A stretch of 64,000 bases of DNA. Origin: Burkholderia vietnamiensis LMG 10929. GTDB taxonomy: Bacteria > Pseudomonadota > Gammaproteobacteria > Burkholderiales > Burkholderiaceae. The stretch spans positions 1,550,001 through 1,614,000 of the forward strand of contig NZ_CP009630.1 of NCBI RefSeq assembly GCF_000959445.1. Reading direction: 5' to 3'. Shown piece by piece: positions 1 to 8,812 of the stretch (the stretch's first letter is position 1; each line of letters begins with the position of its first letter). A program made the translations under genes and the position numbers. A model generated the notes under the pieces. The model did not search any database, had not been told where the DNA came from, and was given only the letters and a program-made list of their open reading frames with translations.

Positions 1-71
1 CGCTGGAGCAACTCTGCCAGATGATGGTCGAGGCGGACCTGACGCGGAATCGTCAACATGACACGTACTGA
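1..71 (+). CDS. gmd: GDP-mannose 4,6-dehydratase, C-terminal end (partial)
   Basis: An open frame enters from the left edge and reads 22 residues before TGA, ending LEQLCQMMVEADLTRNRQ plus four more. The pattern of a Leu/Met helix followed by a short basic tail matches the C-terminus of GDP-mannose 4,6-dehydratases as I know them. Its stop overlaps the next gene's ATG by 14 bp, so the two are translationally coupled. The following gene encodes the reductase that uses the Gmd product, which supports the call. In the B. cepacia complex this pair corresponds to the cepacian genes bceN/bceM (recollection, not tested). Only the last residues are visible. Confidence 0.6.
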   Translation, partial: LEQLCQMMVEADLTRNRQHDTY

Positions 72-1026
72 GGCCGGCCGCCCGTCGCGCCGTGCGTTCG
101 TCACGGGTGTGACCGGCTTCACCGGCCGCTACATGGCGAAGCGCCTCGCCGCGGCCGGCTACGACGTGTGGGGCACGGTCGCGCCCGGCACGGCGCGCCC
201 GGACGACCCGGCGTTCGCAAATTGCACGCTGCTGCCGGTCGATCTGCTCGACGCCGACGCGATGCGCGCGGCGGTCGCCGATGCGCGCCCCGATGCCGTC
301 GTGCACCTCGCGGCCCGCGCGCACGTCGCACGCGACGAGCCGTCGCAGACCTACGCGGTCAACATCGTCGGCACGCGCAACCTGCTGGCCGCGCTCGCGG
401 GCCTCGACCGCCGTCCGTCGGCGGTGCTGCTCGCGAGCAGCGCGAACATCTACGGCAACTCGACGGCCGGCGTGATCGACGAAACGGTCGCGCCCGCGCC
501 GGCGAACGACTATGCGGTCAGCAAGCTCGCGATGGAATACGCGGCGAAGCTGTGGGCCGATCGCCTGCCGATCGTGATCGCACGGCCGTTCAACTACACG
601 GGCGTGGGCCAGGACGATGCCTACCTGCTGCCGAAGCTCGTGTCGCACTATGCGAGCCGCGCGCCGCGCATCTCTCTGGGCAATCTCGACGTGAGCCGCG
701 ATTTTTCCGACGTGCGCGACGTGACGGCCGCATATCTGAAGCTGCTCGAAGCCGCGCCGGCCGGCGAGACGTTCAACGTGTGCTCGGAGCGCGCGTATTC
801 GCTGAAGGAAGTGCTCGCGATGCTGTCGCGCATCGCCGGCTACGTGATCGACGTGACGATCGATCCGCGCTTCGTGCGGCACAACGAAGTGAAGCGCCTG
901 AGCGGCTCGCGCGACAAGCTGCGGCGCGCGGTTGGCGAATTGCCGGTGACGCCGCTCGACGACACGCTGCGCTGGATGATGGACGCGGTGCGCGACGCGC
1001 CGCGGCAGGCTGCGCACGCCGGCTGA
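58..1026 (+). CDS. rmd: GDP-6-deoxy-D-lyxo-4-hexulose reductase / NAD-dependent epimerase
   Basis: A 322-residue extended short-chain dehydrogenase. The Rossmann motif is at about residues 17-24 (TGVTGFTG) and the active-site YxxxK is in NDYAVSKLAMEY at about 154-165. These enzymes reduce the 4-keto sugar made by Gmd, giving GDP-D-rhamnose for exopolysaccharide or O-antigen. The gene starts inside the end of the upstream dehydratase gene, as expected for consecutive pathway steps. In the B. cepacia complex it would be BceM-like. Other sugar-nucleotide epimerases share the fold, so the exact substrate is inferred from the neighbour. It is convergent with metZ across a shared hairpin. Confidence 0.8.
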   Translation: MTRTEAGRPSRRAFVTGVTGFTGRYMAKRLAAAGYDVWGTVAPGTARPDDPAFANCTLLPVDLLDADAMRAAVADARPDAVVHLAARAHVARDEPSQTYAVNIVGTRNLLAALAGLDRRPSAVLLASSANIYGNSTAGVIDETVAPAPANDYAVSKLAMEYAAKLWADRLPIVIARPFNYTGVGQDDAYLLPKLVSHYASRAPRISLGNLDVSRDFSDVRDVTAAYLKLLEAAPAGETFNVCSERAYSLKEVLAMLSRIAGYVIDVTIDPRFVRHNEVKRLSGSRDKLRRAVGELPVTPLDDTLRWMMDAVRDAPRQAAHAG

Positions 1027-1080
1027 TTCGCGCGGCGCGTGCGCGTGCGTGCGTGCGTCGCCGGCAGAAACACGGCAGGC

Positions 1081-1114
1081 AAAAAAAACGGGCCGCTCGA
1101 TGTCGAGCGGCCCG
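1081..1114 (-). terminator. Rho-independent terminator of metZ
   Basis: A perfect 12-bp inverted repeat (CGGGCCGCTCGA, 2-nt loop) occupies 1089-1114. On the minus strand it is followed by eight T (1088-1081). It lies 36 bp past the metZ stop. It is also downstream of rmd on the plus strand, so it may stop both transcripts, but the T-tract favours metZ. Confidence 0.85.
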
Positions 1115-1149
1115 TTGCATGACCGGCGCAGAACGCCGCGCTGTCGCGC

Positions 1150-2340
1150 TCAGCCGCCGAGGCCGCGCGCGAGATCGTTGCGCAGATCGCCCGCGTACTC
1201 GAGGCCGACCGCGAGGCGGATCAGCCCCTCGGTGATCCCGGCGGCCGCGCGCGCTTCCGGCGTGACGCGCGCGTGCGTGGTCGTCGCCGGATGCGTGATC
1301 GTCGTGCGCGTATCGCCGAGGTTGCCGGTGATCGAGATCAGCTGCGTGCCGTCGATCACGCGCCATGCGTTCGCGCGCTGCTGCTCGGGCGTGTCGCCCT
1401 TCAGCTCGAACGAGACGATCGCACCGCCCGCCTTCTGTTGCCGCTTCGCGAGCTCGTACTGCGGATGCGATTCGAGCCCCGGATAGAACACGCGCGCCAC
1501 GGCCGGATGCGCGTCGAGCCAGCGCGCGATTTCGAGCGCATTCGCCGACTGCTTCTCGACGCGCAGCGACAGCGTTTCCATCCCCTTCAGCAGCACCCAT
1601 GCGTTGAACGCCGACAACGTCGGGCCCGCGCTGCGCACGAACGGGAACACCTTGCCCATGATGAATTCCTTCGAGCCGACCAGCGCGCCGCCGAGCACGC
1701 GGCCCTGGCCGTCGAGGAACTTGGTCGCCGAGTGCATCACGACGTCGGCGCCGAGTTTCAGCGGCTGCTGCAGCACCGGGCTGCAGAAACAGTTGTCGAC
1801 GACGAACAGCGCGTTCGCGGCCTTCGCGATCTTGCCGATCGCTTCGATGTCGGCGAGCTCGGTCAGCGGGTTCGACGGCGTTTCGAGGAAGAACATCTTC
1901 GTCTCGGGCCGCACCGCTTCGCGCCATGCGTTCAGGTCGGTCGGATCGACGAAGGTCGTCGTGATGCCGAACTTGCTGAAGATCTGCGAGAACATCCCGA
2001 GCGTCGAACCGAACAGGCTGCGCGAGCTGACGAGGTGATCGCCCGCCTGCAGCGCCGACATCACGACCGACATGATCGCGGCCATCCCGGATGCCGTCGC
2101 GATGCACGCCTCGCCGCCTTCGAGCGCCGCGAGACGATCCTGGAACATGGAGACCGTCGGGTTCGTGAAGCGCGAATAGGTGAAATAGTCTTCCGAATTC
2201 GCGAAGCGCTCCGCTGCGTCGGCTGCGCTCTTGAAGCAGAAGCTCGACGTGAGGAACAGCGCTTCCGAGTGCTCGTTGTATTCGCTGCGCTGCGTGCCCG
2301 CGCGCACGGCGAGCGTGTCGAAGTTGAGGGAGTCGTCCAT
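1150..2340 (-). CDS. metZ: O-succinylhomoserine sulfhydrylase
   Basis: A 396-residue PLP enzyme of the Cys/Met metabolism family (MDDSLNFDTLAVRAGTQ at the start). It makes homocysteine from O-succinylhomoserine and sulfide in methionine synthesis. The PLP lysine is in VVMHSATKFLDGQGRVLGG near residue 205. The frame is open 16 codons further upstream, but the ATG at 2340 gives the usual N-terminus and has a purine-rich GGAAAACGGAAC before it. It is the last gene of the minus-strand block. A SAM-II-like aptamer and an intrinsic terminator lie between purF and this start, so S-adenosylmethionine probably represses it separately from purF. Confidence 0.92.
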   Translation of the reverse strand: MDDSLNFDTLAVRAGTQRSEYNEHSEALFLTSSFCFKSAADAAERFANSEDYFTYSRFTNPTVSMFQDRLAALEGGEACIATASGMAAIMSVVMSALQAGDHLVSSRSLFGSTLGMFSQIFSKFGITTTFVDPTDLNAWREAVRPETKMFFLETPSNPLTELADIEAIGKIAKAANALFVVDNCFCSPVLQQPLKLGADVVMHSATKFLDGQGRVLGGALVGSKEFIMGKVFPFVRSAGPTLSAFNAWVLLKGMETLSLRVEKQSANALEIARWLDAHPAVARVFYPGLESHPQYELAKRQQKAGGAIVSFELKGDTPEQQRANAWRVIDGTQLISITGNLGDTRTTITHPATTTHARVTPEARAAAGITEGLIRLAVGLEYAGDLRNDLARGLGG

Positions 2341-2398
2341 GTTCCGTTTTCCGTATTCGAGGGCCGCGCATCGCGCGCGCCCAGCCACAAATCAGGCC

Positions 2399-2437
2399 AA
2401 AACAAAAAGCCCGCTATGCGTCGGCATCAGCGGGCTT
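2399..2437 (-). terminator. Intrinsic terminator between the SAM-II aptamer and metZ
   Basis: On the minus strand AAGCCCGCT (2437-2429) pairs with AGCGGGCTT (2415-2407) around a 13-nt loop, followed by a run TTTTTGTTTT (2408-2399). It stands after purF and the aptamer but about 60 nt before metZ. It can serve both as the purF terminator and as the expression platform of the riboswitch. Confidence 0.8.
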
Positions 2438-2480
2438 CGGTGCGGTACGACAGCGGTCGACTCGGGCCGGCTGCCGCCGG

Positions 2481-2540
2481 CCTTCGCTTTAGCTGTTTTG
2501 GGAGATCGCCCCGCGTCCGCAAGCTGAATCAAATCGACGC
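2481..2540 (-). promoter_or_regulatory. SAM-II-type riboswitch upstream of metZ
   Basis: Read on the minus strand, the segment shows the SAM-II order: a P1 strand GCGTC (from 2540), then GATTTG, then GCTTGC, then the returning P1 strand GACGC, a linker, and CAGCTAAAGCGAAGG at the 3' end. SAM-II RNAs carry GATTTG, CTTGC and GCTAAA-AGG in this spacing and fold as an H-type pseudoknot that binds S-adenosylmethionine. A strong GC hairpin follows directly (about 2482-2465), then an intrinsic terminator (2399-2437). The target, metZ, is a methionine-synthesis gene. Classic SAM-II elements mask the ribosome site; here the start is about 140 nt away, so premature termination is more likely. The match was made by eye. 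Confidence 0.75.
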
Positions 2541-2583
2541 AAGGCGCCATCCTATCACGCTTCGTCGCAAGCGTGCGCCGGCG

Positions 2584-4116
2584 TCACTCCACCGACAGCT
2601 GCAGGTTCATCTGCGAACGCGCGGTGTCGCTCGCGGTGTCGCGATCGGCCTGCGATGCCGGTGCGAGGCGCGCGCGCTCGATCGCGTCGAGGTACTCGGG
2701 CGTCACGGCGCCGGTGATGTAGTTGCCGTCGAAGCACGACGCCTCGAAGCCTTCCAGCTTCGGGTTGATGTCGCGCACCGCGCGGCGCAGGTCGTCGACG
2801 TCCTGATAGATCAGGTGGTCGGCGCCGATGATCTTCGCGACCTCCTCATCGGTGCGGCCGTGAGCGACCAGCTCGCCGCGCGTCGGCATGTCGATGCCGT
2901 ACACGTTCGGGAACTTCACGGGCGGCGCGGCCGACGCGAAGATCACCGACTTCGCGCCCGCATCGCGCGCCATCTGCACGATCTCGTGCGAGGTCGTGCC
3001 GCGCACGATCGAATCGTCGACGATCAGCACGTGCTTGTCCTTGAACTCGATGCTCATCGCGTTGAGCTTCTGGCGCACCGACTTCTTGCGCACGGCCTGG
3101 CCCGGCATGATGAACGTGCGGCCGACGTAGCGGTTCTTGAAGAAGCCTTCGCGATACTCGACGCCCAGCTTCGCCGCGACCTGCATCGCCGCCGGACGCG
3201 ACGAATCGGGGATCGGCATCACGACGTCGATCGGCACGTTCGGCAGCTCGCGGCGGATCTTCTCGGCGAGGTAATCGCCCATGCGCAGGCGCACGTTGTA
3301 GACGGGCACGCCGTCGAGGCACGAATCCGGACGCGCGAGGTACACGTATTCGAACATGCACGGGTTGAGCGTCGGGTTTTCCGCGCACTGCTGGCTGTGG
3401 AAGTTGCCGGCCTTGTCGATGAAGATCGCTTCGCCCGGCTCCACGTCGCGCACGAATTCGAAGCCGATGCCTTCGACGGCCACCGACTCCGACGCGACCA
3501 TCCATTCGGTGCCGTGTTCGGTTTCGAGCTTGCCGATGCAGAGCGGGCGGATGCCGAACGGATCGCGGAACGCGACGAGGCCGTAGCCGGCGATCAGCGA
3601 CACGATCGCGTACGAGCCCTGCAGACGGCGGTGCACGCCCGCGACTGCCTTGAACAGCGAGGCCGGATCGAGCTCCAGGCCGGTGGTCGACAGTTGCAGC
3701 TCGTGCGCGAACACGTTCAGCAACACTTCGCTGTCGGAATTGGTGTTGATGTGCCGGCGGTCGATCCGGAACATCTCGTCCTTCAGCTGTTGCCAGTTCG
3801 TCAGGTTACCGTTGTGCGCGAGGATGATCCCGAACGGCGCGTTCACGTAGAACGGCTGTGCCTCGGCTTCGCTCGACGCCGAACCGGCCGTCGGATAGCG
3901 GACCTGGCCGATGCCGAAGGTGCCGGGCAGGCTGCGCATGTTGCGCGTGCGGAACACGTCGCGCACCATGCCGTTCGCCTTGTACATGTGGAAATTGCTG
4001 CCGTCCGCCGTCGCGATGCCCGCTGCGTCCTGACCGCGATGCTGCAGCAGCAGCAAGCTGTCATAGATCAGCTGGTTGACAGGGGATTGGGAAATAACGC
4101 CTACGATGCCGCACAT
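2584..4116 (-). CDS. purF: Amidophosphoribosyltransferase
   Basis: 510 residues, the full family length. It catalyses the first committed step of purine synthesis, making phosphoribosylamine from PRPP and glutamine. The N-terminus MCGIVGVISQ exposes Cys2, the glutaminase nucleophile, without a propeptide. The PRPP-binding loop is VLIVDDSIVRGTTS near residue 370. The gene begins 51 bp after cvpA, the classical cvpA-purF arrangement. Its transcript runs toward metZ through the riboswitch/terminator region. Confidence 0.96.
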   Translation of the reverse strand: MCGIVGVISQSPVNQLIYDSLLLLQHRGQDAAGIATADGSNFHMYKANGMVRDVFRTRNMRSLPGTFGIGQVRYPTAGSASSEAEAQPFYVNAPFGIILAHNGNLTNWQQLKDEMFRIDRRHINTNSDSEVLLNVFAHELQLSTTGLELDPASLFKAVAGVHRRLQGSYAIVSLIAGYGLVAFRDPFGIRPLCIGKLETEHGTEWMVASESVAVEGIGFEFVRDVEPGEAIFIDKAGNFHSQQCAENPTLNPCMFEYVYLARPDSCLDGVPVYNVRLRMGDYLAEKIRRELPNVPIDVVMPIPDSSRPAAMQVAAKLGVEYREGFFKNRYVGRTFIMPGQAVRKKSVRQKLNAMSIEFKDKHVLIVDDSIVRGTTSHEIVQMARDAGAKSVIFASAAPPVKFPNVYGIDMPTRGELVAHGRTDEEVAKIIGADHLIYQDVDDLRRAVRDINPKLEGFEASCFDGNYITGAVTPEYLDAIERARLAPASQADRDTASDTARSQMNLQLSVE

Positions 4117-4167
4117 GGCATGTCCTTCAAGATGACAAAATCGGTTACGTCCTGCCCGGCCGCGTCG

Positions 4168-4662
4168 TCACACGCGTACGTACTGGGCCATGCCGTCGGG
4201 CAGGAGCTGCTTCAGCTCGTGCACGCCCTGCTCGGCGAAAGGACGCAATAGCGCATTGCGCCAGAAATCCTGTTTGGGCAACTCGGTCAGCCCGGCCGCC
4301 GCGACCAGCAACACCACCAGCACGCAGCCGCGCACGAGGCCGAACATCATGCCCAGCGAGCGATCGACACCGCCGAGGCCCGTCACCTGCGCGATGCGCG
4401 ACAACAGCGCATTCGCGACACCGGCGACGAACACGACGCCGATCACGATCAGCGCGAACGCCAGCACCCACTGTGTCAGCGCGCCGCCCGGCCAGTTCGC
4501 CGGTATGTACGGCTCCACGAGTCCGACATAGCGGGCCGCGATCACGACCGCCGCGATCCAGCCGATCAGCCCGAAAATCTCCGAGACGAAACCGCGCCAT
4601 GCGCCACGCAGCGCAGACAACGCGATCACCGCCAATACAGCGTAGTCGAAAGCAGTCAGCAT
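4168..4662 (-). CDS. cvpA: CvpA family membrane protein
   Basis: 164 residues, mostly hydrophobic, with about four membrane segments (roughly 4-23, 28-48, 63-85, 100-125). The N-terminus MLTAFDYAVLAVIALSALRG and the G(W/F)RGF turn are typical of CvpA, linked in E. coli to colicin V production and envelope stress; its molecular function is not settled. It lies 6 bp after dedD and 51 bp before purF, in the conserved folC-dedD-cvpA-purF order. Confidence 0.92.
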   Translation of the reverse strand: MLTAFDYAVLAVIALSALRGAWRGFVSEIFGLIGWIAAVVIAARYVGLVEPYIPANWPGGALTQWVLAFALIVIGVVFVAGVANALLSRIAQVTGLGGVDRSLGMMFGLVRGCVLVVLLVAAAGLTELPKQDFWRNALLRPFAEQGVHELKQLLPDGMAQYVRV

Positions 4663-4668
4663 CGCACG

Positions 4669-5526
4669 TTACTGCGTGAGCCCGGCTTCGCGCACTTTCG
4701 CGATCGCGGCGGACGCCGCCGCGCGATCCGCGAACGGGCCGGCACGCAGCAGTGTAGCCGTGCTGCCGTCCGCCTGCTTGCGATGCTCGACATATGCGGG
4801 CACGCCCGCCGATTTCAACTTCGTCGCCCACGAACGCGCCGTTGCGTCGTCCTTGAACGACCCGAGCTGCACCGCGAAGCGTGCGCCGGCCGGCGAGGCA
4901 GGCGAAGAGGCGTCGCCGGCGTCGGCCGCGACGTCGGTATTGGCTGCCGCCACTGCTGCGGGCGCCGGCTTCGGCGCGGGCGCAGCGGGCTTCGCGGCCG
5001 GTTTGGCGGCCGGCTTTGCGGCGGCTTTCGGCGGCGTCACGCTGGCCGTGGCCGTCGTGGTATCGGGTTTGGCAGCCGGCTTGGCCGCGTCCTTCGCGTC
5101 CTTCGTGTCTTGCGCAGCGGCGGCGACCGCCGCATCGGATGCCGGCGGCTCGTCGTGCGCGACGCCCGCCTGCACGTCGGCCGCGTCGTCGTCGCGCGGC
5201 GCGACCGCTTGATGTGCGGGGCGATTCGGAATGTCGATCGCGATGTCGTCCGTCACCGGCTTCGGATGCGAGTCGAGGACCATCGGCAGCACGATCACCG
5301 CGGCGACGACGAGTGCGATCGCGCCGACGAGGCGCCGGCGCGCGCGTTGCTTTTCAGGAAGGGTCGGATCGAGGAGCAGCGCGTCCGATTCCGGCCGCTC
5401 GGTGCGGCGCGTACGTCGCTCGACGCGCTCCGCGCGCTCGGTGCGCACGTTCCGGGAGGCCCCGGTACGACCGCCGCGCCGCGGGGGCGCGTCGTCGTCT
5501 TTCTTGCCGAACGAGAAAATTCCCAT
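4669..5526 (-). CDS. dedD: SPOR-domain cell-division protein (DedD-like)
   Basis: 285 residues in three parts: a charged cytoplasmic N-terminus with many Arg, one membrane segment at about 65-83 (LVGAIALVVAAVIVLPMVL), a long Ala/Pro/Lys-rich linker with repeated AKPA units, and a C-terminal SPOR domain from about 214 (RFAVQLGSFKDDATARSW). SPOR domains bind denuded peptidoglycan at the septum. It sits between folC and cvpA as dedD does in many proteobacteria. The linker is low-complexity and so likely to vary in length between strains. Confidence 0.88.
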   Translation of the reverse strand: MGIFSFGKKDDDAPPRRGGRTGASRNVRTERAERVERRTRRTERPESDALLLDPTLPEKQRARRRLVGAIALVVAAVIVLPMVLDSHPKPVTDDIAIDIPNRPAHQAVAPRDDDAADVQAGVAHDEPPASDAAVAAAAQDTKDAKDAAKPAAKPDTTTATASVTPPKAAAKPAAKPAAKPAAPAPKPAPAAVAAANTDVAADAGDASSPASPAGARFAVQLGSFKDDATARSWATKLKSAGVPAYVEHRKQADGSTATLLRAGPFADRAAASAAIAKVREAGLTQ

Positions 5527-5555
5527 GAATGGCTGAGTCCGAAACTGCCCGACAG

Positions 5556-6866
5556 TCAGTGTTGCTGCGATTTCCGGTAGGCCATCACACCGGCCACCGT
5601 ATGGAAACTGCCGAAAACCACGATTCTATCATTCTCGGATGCTCTTTTTAGTGCATCGCGAAACGCATCGGCCGGCGACGCGAACCGCGTGACGCTCGAA
5701 TCGGGGCCGTCCTGCACGCCGGCATGGCGCAGCGCCGCTTCGAGCTGCTCCGCGCTCGCCGCGCGCGGCAGCGGCAGATCGGTCACGCACCAGTGGTCGA
5801 TCTCGCCCTTCAGGTGCCGCAGCACGCCGTCGATGTCCTTGTCGTGCATCGCGCCGAACACCGCGTACGTGTACGGGAAGAAGCCCATGTTGCCGAGGTT
5901 CTGCTCGAGCACGGCGGCTGCGTGCGGGTTGTGCGCGACGTCGAGCACGATCGCCGGCTTGCCGGGCAACACCTGGAAGCGGCCGGGCAGCTCGACGTTC
6001 GCGAGCCCGAGGCGGATGTCCTGCGCCGACACCGGCAGCACCGGGCGCAGCGCTTCGAGCGCGGCGAGCGCGGCCGACGCGTTGATCAGCTGATTCGCGC
6101 CGCGCAGCGCCGGATAGGCCAGCGCCGGGTAGCGCTTGTCGCGGCCGAGGTAGCTCCATTGCTGGCGCTCCGCGCCCGGCTGCGCCTCGTAGCGGAAATC
6201 GCGGCCGACCAGCCAGAGGTCAGCGCCGATCGCAGCGGCGTGGTCGACGAGCGTATGCGGCGCCGCCGGGTCGCCGCAGATCGCCGGCTTGCCCGCGCGG
6301 AAGATGCCCGCCTTCTCGAACGCGATCTTTTCGCGCGTGTCGCCGAGGTATTCGGTGTGGTCGATGTCGATGCTCGTGACGACCGCGCAATCGGTGTCGA
6401 TCACGTTCACCGCATCGAGGCGGCCGCCGAGGCCGACTTCGAGGATCACCGCGTCGAGCCCGCGCGATGCGAACAGATGCAGGATCGCGAGCGTCGTGAA
6501 CTCGAAGTACGTGAGCGAGACCGGCTCGGGCAGCGACGTGCGGGCGGCTTCGACCGCTTCGAAATGCGGCAGCAGCTCGGCGTCGGCGACCTGCTGCCCG
6601 TTCACGCGCGCGCGCTCGGCGAATTCGAGCAGGTGCGGCGACGTGTGGCAGCCGACCTTGTAGCCCGCGTGAACCAGGATCGCCTCGAGGAACGCGCAGG
6701 TCGAGCCCTTGCCGTTCGTGCCGCCGACCGTGATGACCGGGCACGCGAATTCGAGCTGCAGCGCGGCCTTGACCTGCGCGATGCGGGTCAGGCCCATGTC
6801 GATGCCGACCGGGTGTGCGCGCTCGAGATGCGAAAGCCAAGCGTCGAGAGTGGGGAAAGTGCTCAT
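5556..6866 (-). CDS. folC: Bifunctional folylpolyglutamate synthase / dihydrofolate synthase
   Basis: 436 residues, normal for FolC. It adds glutamate to dihydropteroate and then builds the polyglutamate tail of folates. The Mur-ligase-type P-loop is ITVGGTNGKGSTCAFLE near residues 45-61, and the substrate loop HTSPHLLEFAERARVNG follows at about 75-91. It is preceded by accD with a terminator between them, and followed after 29 bp by dedD. The ATG at 6866 gives the expected N-terminus. Confidence 0.95.
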   Translation of the reverse strand: MSTFPTLDAWLSHLERAHPVGIDMGLTRIAQVKAALQLEFACPVITVGGTNGKGSTCAFLEAILVHAGYKVGCHTSPHLLEFAERARVNGQQVADAELLPHFEAVEAARTSLPEPVSLTYFEFTTLAILHLFASRGLDAVILEVGLGGRLDAVNVIDTDCAVVTSIDIDHTEYLGDTREKIAFEKAGIFRAGKPAICGDPAAPHTLVDHAAAIGADLWLVGRDFRYEAQPGAERQQWSYLGRDKRYPALAYPALRGANQLINASAALAALEALRPVLPVSAQDIRLGLANVELPGRFQVLPGKPAIVLDVAHNPHAAAVLEQNLGNMGFFPYTYAVFGAMHDKDIDGVLRHLKGEIDHWCVTDLPLPRAASAEQLEAALRHAGVQDGPDSSVTRFASPADAFRDALKRASENDRIVVFGSFHTVAGVMAYRKSQQH

Positions 6867-6900
6867 CGGATCAAATCTGAATCGGTACGGCCACTACGCC

Positions 6901-6944
6901 AAAAAACGAAGCGCGCCGCCCGGCGGATCAGCCGGGCGACGCGC
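6901..6944 (-). terminator. Rho-independent terminator of accD
   Basis: On the minus strand a GC-rich 14-bp stem (GCGCGCGTCGCCCGGC / GCCGGGCGGCGCGC, one mismatch, 6-nt loop, 6944-6911) is followed by TTCGTTTTTT. It lies just past the accD stop and before folC, so folC probably has its own promoter or depends on readthrough. Confidence 0.8.
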
Positions 6945-6966
6945 GCAGTTCACAACGTCGCGCCAA

Positions 6967-7839
6967 TCAGGCCAGCGCGTCGGCCGGCTGCCGCTGCAAC
7001 AGCGCGAGCAATTGCGCGATCTCGTCGCGCAGCTTGCGGCGGTCGACGATCATGTCGATCGCGCCCGTCTTCAGCAGGAATTCCGCACGCTGGAAGCCTT
7101 CCGGCAGCTTCTCGCGCACCGTCTGCTCGATCACGCGCGGGCCGGCGAAGCCGATCAGCGCCTTCGGCTCGGCGATCACGACGTCGCCGAGGAACGCGAA
7201 GCTCGCGGACACGCCGCCCATCGTCGGATCGGTCAGCACCGAGATGAACGGCAGCTTGGCTTCGGCCAGCTTCGTCAGCATCGCGGTGGTCTTGGCCATC
7301 TGCATCAGCGACAGCAGGCTTTCCTGCATGCGCGCGCCGCCCGATGCCGTGAAACAGATGAACGGCACCTGCTGCTCGAGCGCGTTCTGCGCGCCGCGCG
7401 TGAAGCGCTCGCCGACGACCGAGCCCATCGAGCCGCCCATGAACGAGAATTCGAAGCAGGCCGCGACCACCGGCAGCGTGTGGATCGCGCCGCCCATCAC
7501 CACCATCGCGTCGGTCTCGCCCGTGTCGTCCATCGCTTCCTTCAGACGATCGGGGTACTTGCGGCTGTCCTTGAACTTCAGCGAGTCGACCGGCACGATT
7601 TCCTGGCCGATCTCGTAGCGGCCTTCCGGATCGAGCAGCGCGTCGAGACGCTCGCGCGCGCCGATGCGCATGTGGTGATCGCACTTCGGGCACACGTGGA
7701 GGTTCGCGTCCACGTCGTTGCGGTACAGCACGGCCTCGCAGGACGGGCATTTGACCCACAGCCCTTCCGGAATGCCCTTGCGGCTTTTCGGGTCGGTCTG
7801 CTTGATCTTCGGCGGCAACAGTTTGTCGAGCCAGCTCAT
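6967..7839 (-). CDS. accD: Acetyl-CoA carboxylase carboxyltransferase, beta subunit
   Basis: 290 residues. AccD forms the carboxyltransferase with AccA and makes malonyl-CoA for fatty acid synthesis. A four-Cys zinc finger is seen at about C31, C34, C50 and C53 (CPSC ... CPKC), followed by the crotonase-like domain with [17 protein letters not shown] near 165-181. It follows trpA by 63 bp, the trpA-accD-folC order common in proteobacteria. A strong terminator follows the stop codon. Confidence 0.96.
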   Translation of the reverse strand: MSWLDKLLPPKIKQTDPKSRKGIPEGLWVKCPSCEAVLYRNDVDANLHVCPKCDHHMRIGARERLDALLDPEGRYEIGQEIVPVDSLKFKDSRKYPDRLKEAMDDTGETDAMVVMGGAIHTLPVVAACFEFSFMGGSMGSVVGERFTRGAQNALEQQVPFICFTASGGARMQESLLSLMQMAKTTAMLTKLAEAKLPFISVLTDPTMGGVSASFAFLGDVVIAEPKALIGFAGPRVIEQTVREKLPEGFQRAEFLLKTGAIDMIVDRRKLRDEIAQLLALLQRQPADALA

Positions 7840-7902
7840 CGTATGGTTTCCTGTTCCGTGGCGGGGCGGGCCTTGCGGCCGTTCCCGCTTCCTGTGTTGT
7901 GT

Positions 7903-8721
7903 TTATCGCGCCGTCTTGCCGGCGCCGTCCAGCGCGGCGCGCAGCTCGGCGATGAACGACTTCAGCGCGGCGGCGGCGCCTTCCGGTGCGGCGCTTTCGA
8001 GCAATTGCACCAGACGGCTGCCGATCACGACGGCGTCCGACACTTCGGCCACCGCGCGCGCCGTTTCGGCGTCGCGGATGCCGAAGCCGACGCCCACCGG
8101 AACCGGCACGCGCGACTTGATGGCCGGGATTTTACCCGCAATGCTCGAAACATCCAGATTTCCGGCGCCGGTCACCCCCTTCAGCGACACGTAGTACACG
8201 TAGCCGCTCGCGATCTTGCCCACGTCCGCGATGCGTTCGTCGGTCGACGTCGGCGCGAGCAGGAAGATCGGATCGATCTGCGCGGCGCGCATTTTCTCGG
8301 CGAACACGCCGGCTTCCTCGGGCGGATAGTCGACCACGAGCACGCCGTCGACGCCGGCCGCGTGGGCTTCGGTCGCGAACGCGTCGACGCCCATCCGCTC
8401 GATCGGGTTCGCATAACCCATCAGCACGACGGGGGTTTTCTGGTCGGTCTCGCGAAAGCGCTTCACGTCGGCGAGCACGGTCTTGAGCGTGACGCCGCGC
8501 GCGAGCGCGCGCTCCGACGAGCGCTGGATCACCGGGCCGTCGGCCATCGGGTCCGAGAACGGCACGCCGAGCTCGATCACGTCGGCGCCGCCCGCGGCGA
8601 GCGCGTGCATGAACTCGACGGTCTTCGCGGGATCGGGATCGCCGGCCGTGATGAACGGGATCAGGCCCTTGCGGCCTTGTTCGGCGAGCGCCGCGAAGGT
8701 CTGCTGGATACGGTTGGACAT
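7903..8721 (-). CDS. trpA: Tryptophan synthase alpha chain
   Basis: 272 residues from the ATG at 8721, which has AAGGAAA at the right distance. The frame is open 19 codons further up, but that extension is unlike the family. It cleaves indole-3-glycerol phosphate. The catalytic Glu is in [17 protein letters not shown] near residue 50 and the catalytic Asp in [11 protein letters not shown] near 60 residues later. It is separated from trpB by a DNA methyltransferase gene, an unusual interruption of the trpFBA string. Confidence 0.96.
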   Translation of the reverse strand: MSNRIQQTFAALAEQGRKGLIPFITAGDPDPAKTVEFMHALAAGGADVIELGVPFSDPMADGPVIQRSSERALARGVTLKTVLADVKRFRETDQKTPVVLMGYANPIERMGVDAFATEAHAAGVDGVLVVDYPPEEAGVFAEKMRAAQIDPIFLLAPTSTDERIADVGKIASGYVYYVSLKGVTGAGNLDVSSIAGKIPAIKSRVPVPVGVGFGIRDAETARAVAEVSDAVVIGSRLVQLLESAAPEGAAAALKSFIAELRAALDGAGKTAR

Positions 8722-8812
8722 GGCAATTTTCCTTGTGTCGACCGGAGCGGGCGCTTCAGCGCTCAACTCCGATCCCATGCAAAGCGAGCGATCGGCACGG
8801 CGGCGGCGCGGC

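Noticed and set aside
1273..4251. Very long plus-strand open frame across metZ and purF
   Set aside because: Rich in Arg, His, Ala and Val with no motif; it is the antisense shadow of two well-supported minus-strand genes, common at this GC content.
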